In this document: positions 1 through 3,315 of the stretch, piece by piece
Position numbering within the stretch: the first letter of the stretch is position 1
How the letters are laid out: every line of letters starts with the position of its first letter
From: an uncultured Selenomonadales bacterium
GTDB taxonomy: Bacteria > Bacillota > Negativicutes > Selenomonadales > Selenomonadaceae
NCBI GenBank assembly: GCA_937915725.1
Contig: CALGGV010000125.1
Coordinates: 1 to 16,413, forward strand
Length of the DNA stretch: 16,413 nucleotides
Direction of reading: 5' to 3'
Program-made: the position numbers and the translations under genes
The notes under the pieces: model-generated
What the model was told of the DNA's origin: nothing
Databases searched by the model: none
The model's input: the letters and a program-made list of their open reading frames with translations, nothing else

Positions 1-38
1 AATTAATGGAGTGGCTCGCCTCTCAAGTTAGAAAATAA
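1..38 (+). CDS. C-terminal tail of an unidentified upstream gene (partial)
   Basis: The frame starting at base 3 reads LMEWLASQVRK and stops at TAA 36-38. A rho-independent terminator follows at 61-85, as expected at the end of a transcription unit. The gene starts outside the window and I do not recognise the family from 11 residues. The call is supported because the same sequence, in the same frame and again followed by a terminator, recurs at 273-310 with more of the C-terminus visible. Confidence 0.35.
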   Translation, partial: LMEWLASQVRK

Positions 39-57
39 ATTTTAAGTTTAAATAAAT
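1..57 (+). repeat. Direct repeat copy 1 (272-bp period)
   Basis: Bases 1-55 are identical to 273-327. The next base differs (A56 versus G328), and the T run before the terminator is one base longer in the second copy. The repeat covers the end of a coding frame and the AT-rich run into a terminator. Copy 1 may extend left beyond the window. Confidence 0.9.
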
Positions 58-60
58 TTT

Positions 61-85
61 TCCCGCTAAAGGGCGGGATTTTTTT
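61..85 (+). terminator. Rho-independent terminator after the upstream gene
   Basis: The stem TCCCGC (61-66) pairs with GCGGGA (73-78) around a 6-nt loop and is followed by a seven-T tract. It closes the transcript of the gene whose tail is at 1-38. Confidence 0.8.
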
Positions 86-104
86 ACAGAAAAATTTAGA
101 GTAT

Positions 105-225
105 GTTTACAAAGAAAGAAGTTGGCGCGCAAAGGACGCCCGCCGCGCTCCGTTTTTGCTTGCAGGGCGAAAGATTCTTTCTTGTAAAGAAAAGCCGCCT
201 TGTTAAATTTTAAAACTTTGTAAAC
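105..225. repeat. Segment bounded by 10-bp inverted repeats, unidentified
   Basis: GTTTACAAAG (105-114) is the exact reverse complement of CTTTGTAAAC (216-225). Inside, AAAGAAAGAA (111-120) can pair with TTCTTTCTT (175-183), and GCGCG (125-129) with CGCGC (144-148). The core at 121-172 is clearly more GC-rich than its AT-rich surroundings. There is no convincing gene on either strand. It could be a small non-autonomous mobile element, a structured RNA or decayed coding DNA; the sequence alone does not decide. Confidence 0.35.
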
Positions 226-310
226 ACGTTTTAGTGAAGAATGCTCCGCCAATATTAACGGGCAAAATGTAAAATTAATGGAGTGGCTCGCCTCTCAAGT
301 TAGAAAATAA
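224..310 (+). pseudogene. Duplicated 3' end of the unidentified gene
   Basis: After the in-frame stop at 221-223 the frame is open to TAA 308-310. It ends SANINGQNVK followed by LMEWLASQVRK. The last 11 residues are identical to the tail at 1-38. There is no start codon with a Shine-Dalgarno site, so this reads as a gene fragment left by tandem duplication. It probably shows more of the C-terminus of the gene cut by the left edge. Family unknown. Confidence 0.35.
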
Positions 311-330
311 ATTTTAAGTTTAAATAAGTT
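273..330 (+). repeat. Direct repeat copy 2 (272-bp period)
   Basis: This is the second copy of the repeat at 1-57, identical over 55 bp. Both copies are followed by a C/G-rich terminator hairpin, but the loops differ (TAAAGG at 67-72; TAATCG at 340-345). Confidence 0.9.
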
Positions 331-334
331 TTTT

Positions 335-358
335 CCCGCTAATCGGCGGGCTTTTTTT
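335..358 (+). terminator. Rho-independent terminator of the duplicated tail
   Basis: The stem CCCGC (335-339) pairs with GCGGG (346-350), followed by C and seven Ts. It is the counterpart of the terminator at 61-85 and insulates the flagellin region from upstream transcription. Confidence 0.75.
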
Positions 359-434
359 ATTTTTCAACAATTTCTAGAAATATTTTTTCTTAAAATTACT
401 TACCGGAATGTTAAAATTTCTGCAACCCAGTAGC

Positions 435-486
435 AAATTTTATGAGACGCCCTGTGCGTCGAAATAAAATTGTCAAAAAAAAAAAA
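435..486. other. Two-tier palindromic hairpin followed by a 12-A tract
   Basis: AATTTTAT (436-443) pairs with ATAAAATT (464-471). Within it GACGC (446-450) pairs with GCGTC (456-460). A run of twelve A residues follows at 475-486. On the plus strand there is no T tract, so it is not a terminator for incoming plus-strand transcripts. It lies just upstream of the proposed flagellin promoter and could be a protein-binding site. The rest of 359-504 is AT-rich with no gene that I can support. Confidence 0.4.
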
Positions 487-504
487 CAACTTAGAAAAAA
501 GATT

Positions 505-531
505 TAAGTTATTCAAAAAAATTCTCGATAA
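505..531 (+). promoter_or_regulatory. Sigma-28 (SigD/FliA)-type promoter for flagellin
   Basis: TAAG (505-508), a 15-nt spacer and CTCGATAA (524-531) match the known sigma-28 consensus TAAA-N15-GCCGATAA at 3/4 and 6/8 positions with exact spacing. Transcription would start near 538-540. This is the usual class for flagellin genes. A weaker sigma-A-like alternative is TTGAAA at 571-576 with TTAAAT at 595-600. Confidence 0.55.
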
Positions 532-538
532 ATATTTT

Positions 539-809
539 GAAAGTGAAAAACCGCTGATTTTAAAGCGGATTTGAAATTTCAAGTTCTTTGCAAATTAAAT
601 ATTGAGATAAAAAAATAAAGGCGGGCATTTAGACTCGCTTAATTATCCACGAAAATGGGTAAATCTTCGCGGCGTTCGCAACGTGCACGGCGTGACGATT
701 TAATTTCGGCGACGGTCGATTTTGGCGAAGGTTTACTTATTATATAGAACAGCGGGAAGGAACTCGCTGAAAAGGATAAATGCATTTATTAGCCAAGGAG
801 GAAATTACA
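539..809 (+). promoter_or_regulatory. Long structured flagellin 5' leader with GGA motifs
   Basis: If transcription starts near 539 the leader is about 270 nt and has no gene of its own. Visible stems are CCGCT/AGCGG (551-555/564-568), CTTCGC/GCGAAG enclosing a GC-rich domain (665-670/725-730) and CAGCG/CGCTG (750-754/765-769). The last hairpin presents GGAAGGA in its loop. Another GGA lies at 774-776, and the ribosome site AAGGAGG (795-801) adds more. CsrA of Bacillus binds GGA motifs in the hag leader, one of them at the ribosome site, so the same control is plausible here. I see no known riboswitch class. Confidence 0.45.
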
Positions 810-2252
810 ATGGCAATGGTAGTAAAAAATAACATGAGCGCAGTTAATACCCTTAATACTCTCAACAAAAATCAGGGTGCGCTCGGCAAAAGTTTAGCTA
901 AAGTTTCCAGTGGACAGAAAATCAATTCCGCGCAAGATGACGCCTCAGGGTTCGCTATTTCTGAACGTATGCGCGTTATGGTTCGTGCCCTCGATCAGGC
1001 TACCCAAAATACCCAAAACGGCTCCAGCATGATGAAAGTTGCTGAAGGTGCCGTTGCCAATACTGTTGAAATTCTTAAAACTCTTAAAGAAAAAGCTATT
1101 AACGCGGCTACCGATACCAATACCGATGATGACCGCGCCACCATTCAAAAAGAAATTAACCAATTCGTTGATCAAATTAACGATAATGCTCTCATTACCT
1201 TTAACGGCAAATATCTTGTCGATGGCTCCAAAGCTGCTAAAAGTGTAATTACTAAAACTGTAATGCTTAATCAATCTCTTGACACAGGTACTAATTTAAG
1301 TACGGATTTAACAGCTCTCAAAGATCGTGCAGGTAACAGTCTTAATATTGTTGATGGCGATACTGTTAAAATTTCTTGGGTTGTTCAAGGCAAGACTTAT
1401 ACTGCCAGCGAAATAACAGTTTCTTCAACTGCTGATGTAACTAATGCTACAGCTGCTAAAAGCCTAGCAGATCTTTTTAATTGTGCATCAGCCGGCTCCA
1501 CCAGATTTTCAACTGTTGGAGTGTCTACTAATGTAACAAAATATAATGGTACTCCAATAACTGCTGCTCATTACGCATCAGATACTAATGCAGCTAATGC
1601 GGGCTATGTGCCTAGCGCTGCTGGTTATGGTATTGGTGTTATGGGTGTAAATTCTGCAGGTGTTGGTGTAACTACTCCCAATGGTGAAGCGGGTTTGACT
1701 ATTCATGGTTCGACAGCCGGTTTAAACAATCAAATTAGCGGTTTTACTATTACCGTTATTGACCAATATGGTAGTGTCAAAAAATCTGCTACTGAACACT
1801 TGGAATATAAAACTGTTGTTTTTGCCGGAAATAAAAATAACGACAATGCTTTGAAGATTCACACAGGCGCGGCGGCAGGGCAAACTATTTCCATTGGTTT
1901 AGCTGATATGCGCGCCGAGGCTCTCGGCTTGCAAAATTCTGATGCATCTGTTATCAGCGTAGCTACGCCGGATAAGGCGAATGTTGCAATTTCTGCCTTC
2001 GATACTGCCTTGCAGAAAGCTCTTGACCAAGCTACAACTATTGGTGCTATTGAGGCGCGTCTCGAATACACTGCAAGCAACTTGACCACTTCAAGCGAAA
2101 ATGTACAGTCTGCTGAATCCACAATTCGTGATGCTGATATGGCTAAGGAAATGACTAACTACACCAAGAATAACGTACTGTTGCAGGCGGCTCAATCCAT
2201 GCTTGCTCAAGCTAACCAAAACTCCAGTGCAGTTTTGAGTTTACTGCAATAA
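810..2252 (+). CDS. fliC: Flagellin
   Basis: This is the filament subunit, exported by the flagellar type III apparatus and polymerised outside the cell. The ATG at 810 is chosen over an in-frame ATG at 780 because AAGGAGG (795-801) sits 8 nt before it and the protein then begins MAMVVKNNMSAVNTL, the normal flagellin start. The product has 480 residues. The N-terminal D0/D1 helices (about 1-140) include KINSAQDDASGFAISERM and the NTQNGSSMMKVAEGA helix. The C-terminal D1/D0 (about 405-480) includes LEYTASNL and ends AVLSLLQ. Between them is a long, Gly/Ala/Thr-rich variable region with a single cysteine at residue 225. No assembly or chaperone gene is adjacent, so this is a monocistronic flagellin. 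Related Selenomonas flagellins share the N-terminal wording. The symbol hag would be equally valid. Confidence 0.97.
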   Translation: MAMVVKNNMSAVNTLNTLNKNQGALGKSLAKVSSGQKINSAQDDASGFAISERMRVMVRALDQATQNTQNGSSMMKVAEGAVANTVEILKTLKEKAINAATDTNTDDDRATIQKEINQFVDQINDNALITFNGKYLVDGSKAAKSVITKTVMLNQSLDTGTNLSTDLTALKDRAGNSLNIVDGDTVKISWVVQGKTYTASEITVSSTADVTNATAAKSLADLFNCASAGSTRFSTVGVSTNVTKYNGTPITAAHYASDTNAANAGYVPSAAGYGIGVMGVNSAGVGVTTPNGEAGLTIHGSTAGLNNQISGFTITVIDQYGSVKKSATEHLEYKTVVFAGNKNNDNALKIHTGAAAGQTISIGLADMRAEALGLQNSDASVISVATPDKANVAISAFDTALQKALDQATTIGAIEARLEYTASNLTTSSENVQSAESTIRDADMAKEMTNYTKNNVLLQAAQSMLAQANQNSSAVLSLLQ

Positions 2253-2364
2253 TTTAAATCGATAATCAGTCCCGCACAAGTTGCGGCGATTGTATAAAAA
2301 ATTCCCCTATGAGGGATTTAATACCTCCGATGAGAGAGGCTCTATGGTAGTAAAAAAATTACAT

Positions 2365-2402
2365 ACGCAAAAAAAGCCGTCGCCTTGCGACGGTTTCTGC
2401 GT
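2365..2402. terminator. Strong hairpin with a T tract on the minus strand
   Basis: CCGTCGC (2377-2383) pairs with GCGACGG (2387-2393), and ACGCA/TGCGT (2365-2369/2398-2402) can extend it. The seven-base A run at 2369-2375 gives a good U tract only for minus-strand transcripts. On the plus strand the tail is TTTCTGCGTTT, which is weak. It lies in the flagellin trailer (2253-2495), which also has short hairpins such as CCTC/GAGG (2327-2330/2337-2340) and no supported gene. Confidence 0.55.
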
Positions 2403-2495
2403 TTATTAATAAATTTTTAAATATGCTGGTACCGCAGATTTGCTGACGAGTAAATTTGCGTATCATAAATTGTTCTTAATACCATTTTGTTATTT

Positions 2496-2530
2496 CCTCT
2501 TGCAACTTTGCGGGAGGTTTTTTCTTTTTC
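2496..2530 (+). terminator. Rho-independent terminator, probable end of the flagellin mRNA
   Basis: CCTCTTGCA (2496-2504) pairs with TGCGGGAGG (2509-2517) as a 9-bp stem with two U-G pairs and a 4-nt loop, followed by TTTTTTCTTTTT. It is the best plus-strand terminator after flagellin and insulates the small-RNA promoter at 2548. Confidence 0.75.
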
Positions 2531-2547
2531 CAAAAATTTTATTCGGC

Positions 2548-2576
2548 TTGCAAAATTATTGCTGTTATGGTAATAT
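2548..2576 (+). promoter_or_regulatory. Promoter of antitoxin RNA A
   Basis: TTGCAA (2548-2553), a 17-nt spacer and TAATAT (2571-2576) form a strong sigma-A promoter. All 29 bases are identical to 2903-2931, which drives the second small RNA. Transcription would start near 2583. Confidence 0.75.
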
Positions 2577-2582
2577 TTGTTT

Positions 2583-2690
2583 GCAGAAATCTGTATAAAT
2601 ATAGATTATTAAAATAATTGTCATAGCACGAAAACCAAAAAACGAAAAGCCCCAAAACAGGTGGTGTACTGTCAGGGGCTTTCGTTTTGC
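2583..2690 (+). ncRNA. Antitoxin RNA A (type I TA, par/Fst-like plan)
   Basis: A short RNA of about 105 nt is predicted from the promoter at 2548-2576 to the hairpin at 2639-2688. It contains 14 bases (2616-2629, AATTGTCATAGCAC) identical to 2814-2827. Those bases are the complement of the start-codon region of the minus-strand peptide gene. The RNA can therefore pair both with the terminator region of the convergent mRNA and with its translation start. That is the RNA I/RNA II layout known from the par locus of pAD1. There is no ORF with a ribosome site inside. Ends are inferred. Confidence 0.65.
2639..2688. terminator. Bidirectional terminator shared by toxin mRNA A and antitoxin RNA A
   Basis: AAAACGAAAAGCCCC (2639-2653) pairs with GGGGCTTTCGTTTT (2675-2688) with one bulged A. 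An inner ACAG/CTGT (2657-2660/2669-2672) continues the stem. The A run on one side and T run on the other make it work in both directions. Confidence 0.8.
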
Positions 2691-2738
2691 CCTAATTGAA
2701 TGGTGTTTCAATCAAGGGACGAGGCAACATTTCTGCTG

Positions 2739-2822
2739 CTACTTTTTAAACCATTTGTCATAGATGTAGTTGCCGATAATTGAAGTTACTACACCCATAC
2801 CAAAGGCGATTAAAATTGTCAT
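2739..2822 (-). CDS. Small hydrophobic peptide, type I toxin candidate A
   Basis: The 27-codon gene starts at ATG (complement of 2820-2822), with AGGAGG (complement of 2833-2838) 10 nt before it. The peptide begins MTILIAFGMGVVTSIIGNYI and ends in the charged tail YDKWFKK. One membrane helix with a lysine-rich C-terminus is the hallmark of Fst/Ldr-like and clostridial type I toxins. It has its own promoter (2908-2880), an mRNA of about 230 nt and a shared terminator. Its upstream CTCCTC (complement of 2860-2865) can pair with GAGGAG of the ribosome site and hide it. It is too short for ordinary gene finders. Toxicity is inferred; a small membrane peptide with another role is the alternative. 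Confidence 0.7.
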   Translation of the reverse strand: MTILIAFGMGVVTSIIGNYIYDKWFKK

Positions 2823-2864
2823 AGCACTTTCGCCTCCTCTCGTTTGCTTGTCCGCAACTTGAGG

Positions 2865-2910
2865 AGTAGCAGCGGGTTTATTTTAGCATAAAAAATTTAC
2901 CGTTGCAAAA
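2865..2910. repeat. 46-bp promoter block, copy 1
   Basis: Bases 2865-2910 are identical to 3212-3257. The block contains the minus-strand toxin promoter and the palindromic TTGCAA. Peptide genes and small RNAs between the blocks have diverged much further. Confidence 0.95.
2880..2908 (-). promoter_or_regulatory. Promoter of toxin gene A, sharing its -35 with antitoxin RNA B
   Basis: Read on the minus strand: TTGCAA (2908-2903), 17-nt spacer, TAAAAT (2885-2880) preceded by TGC, an extended -10. TTGCAA is its own reverse complement, so the same six base pairs are also the -35 of the plus-strand promoter at 2903-2931. Transcription would start near 2873. Confidence 0.75.
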
Positions 2911-2931
2911 TTATTGCTGTTATGGTAATAT
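2903..2931 (+). promoter_or_regulatory. Promoter of antitoxin RNA B
   Basis: TTGCAA (2903-2908), 17-nt spacer, TAATAT (2926-2931), identical to the promoter of RNA A. Transcription would start near 2938. Confidence 0.75.
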
Positions 2932-2937
2932 ATCAAT

Positions 2938-3038
2938 ACAAAAGGGATAATTAAAGGATATCAATCGTTTTCTACACCAAGACGAAACAAAAACCCCAAC
3001 AGCGGAGTTGCGTACCGCTTAGGGGTTTTCGTCTTTTT
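2938..3038 (+). ncRNA. Antitoxin RNA B (type I TA, par/Fst-like plan)
   Basis: A short RNA of about 100 nt is predicted from 2938 to the hairpin at 2979-3038. It carries AGGATATC (2955-2962) and TTTTCTACACC (2968-2978). These match 3157-3164 and 3171-3181, the complement of the start region of toxin gene B, separated by 5 and 6 non-matching bases. The matching blocks share no obvious sequence with those of RNA A, so each RNA should recognise only its own partner. Ends are inferred. Confidence 0.65.
2979..3038. terminator. Bidirectional terminator shared by toxin mRNA B and antitoxin RNA B
   Basis: AAAACCCC (2990-2997) pairs with GGGGTTTT (3022-3029). AGCGG/CCGCT (3001-3005/3015-3019) forms an inner stem, and AAGACGAAA with TTTCGTCTT extends it outwards. 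A T run at 3034-3038 serves the plus strand and the A-rich 5' side serves the minus strand. Confidence 0.8.
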
Positions 3039-3086
3039 GACCGTAATCTGTTGCGTTCAATTACGGCTGGGCGTCAAACTGCTACC

Positions 3087-3170
3087 TTACTTGAAAATTT
3101 TTTTGCTGATGTAGGCAACGACAAGACCTGCAATGACATTGACGCCAAAGGAGATGAGGATATCTACCAT
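3087..3170 (-). CDS. Small hydrophobic peptide, type I toxin candidate B
   Basis: The 27-codon gene starts at ATG (complement of 3168-3170), 9 nt after GGGAGG (complement of 3180-3185). The peptide begins MVDILISFGVNVIAGLVVAY and ends ISKKIFK: one membrane helix and a lysine-rich tail, the same plan and length as peptide A. The pattern ILISFxVxVIAGLVV is reminiscent of small type I toxins in clostridia. CUUCCC (complement of 3207-3212) can pair with GGGGAG of the ribosome site, again hiding it. Its promoter at 3255-3227 is identical to that of gene A. Function is inferred from architecture. Confidence 0.7.
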   Translation of the reverse strand: MVDILISFGVNVIAGLVVAYISKKIFK

Positions 3171-3211
3171 TTTTCTACACCTCCCCTCATACGCAAATTG
3201 CGACTACGGGA

Positions 3212-3257
3212 AGTAGCAGCGGGTTTATTTTAGCATAAAAAATTTACCGTTGCAAAA
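3212..3257. repeat. 46-bp promoter block, copy 2
   Basis: Identical to 2865-2910. On its right side the block runs directly into the thrS promoter instead of another antitoxin promoter, so the array ends here. Confidence 0.95.
3227..3255 (-). promoter_or_regulatory. Promoter of toxin gene B
   Basis: On the minus strand: TTGCAA (3255-3250), 17-nt spacer, TAAAAT (3232-3227) with TGC before it. It is identical to the toxin A promoter and divergent from the thrS promoter, whose -35 starts 8 bp away. Confidence 0.75.
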
Positions 3258-3263
3258 AAACAG

Positions 3264-3291
3264 TTCACAATATAAAAAAAAGTGCTATAAT
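3264..3291 (+). promoter_or_regulatory. thrS promoter
   Basis: TTCACA (3264-3269), 16-nt spacer, perfect TATAAT (3286-3291). The start would be near 3298, leaving an untranslated region of only about 18 nt. That is too short for a T-box, the usual control element of thrS in Firmicutes. Confidence 0.65.
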
Positions 3292-3315
3292 GTGCGATTG
3301 AAGGAGGCTTTTATA

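Noticed and set aside
28..252. A 74-codon minus-strand ORF in the left intergenic region
   Set aside because: It runs through two structured segments and a terminator, has no ribosome site and an unnatural composition.
400..582. A 60-codon minus-strand ORF upstream of flagellin
   Set aside because: It crosses the 12-A tract and the palindromic hairpin, giving a Phe-rich low-complexity product, and has no ribosome site.
601..780. Possible c-di-GMP (GEMM) riboswitch in the flagellin leader
   Set aside because: The leader is structured, but I could not place the conserved GEMM-I core or its tetraloop receptor; a covariance-model search would be needed.
2417..2485. A 22-codon minus-strand ORF (MVLRTIYDTQIYSSANLRYQHI is its content, quoted in part: MVLRTIYDTQ, then IYSSANLRYQ) with a Shine-Dalgarno-like GAGG and a minus-strand terminator beyond it
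   Set aside because: The peptide is not hydrophobic like the two toxin candidates, I find no promoter at proper spacing on the minus strand, and its ribosome site is part of the plus-strand terminator stem at 2496-2517.
3051..3233. A 60-codon plus-strand ORF across toxin gene B
   Set aside because: It is the complement of the toxin gene and promoter, has no ribosome site and no family resemblance.
2548..3257. CRISPR array or insertion sequence as explanation of the repeats
   Set aside because: There are only two or three copies with a period of about 350 bp, no spacer-like uniform units, no transposase and no terminal inverted repeats.
3250..3315. Upstream TTG start for thrS giving 22 more residues
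   Set aside because: It lies within the toxin promoter and upstream of the thrS -10 box, and the extra residues do not resemble a TGS domain. The GTG at 3316 has an ideal ribosome site.
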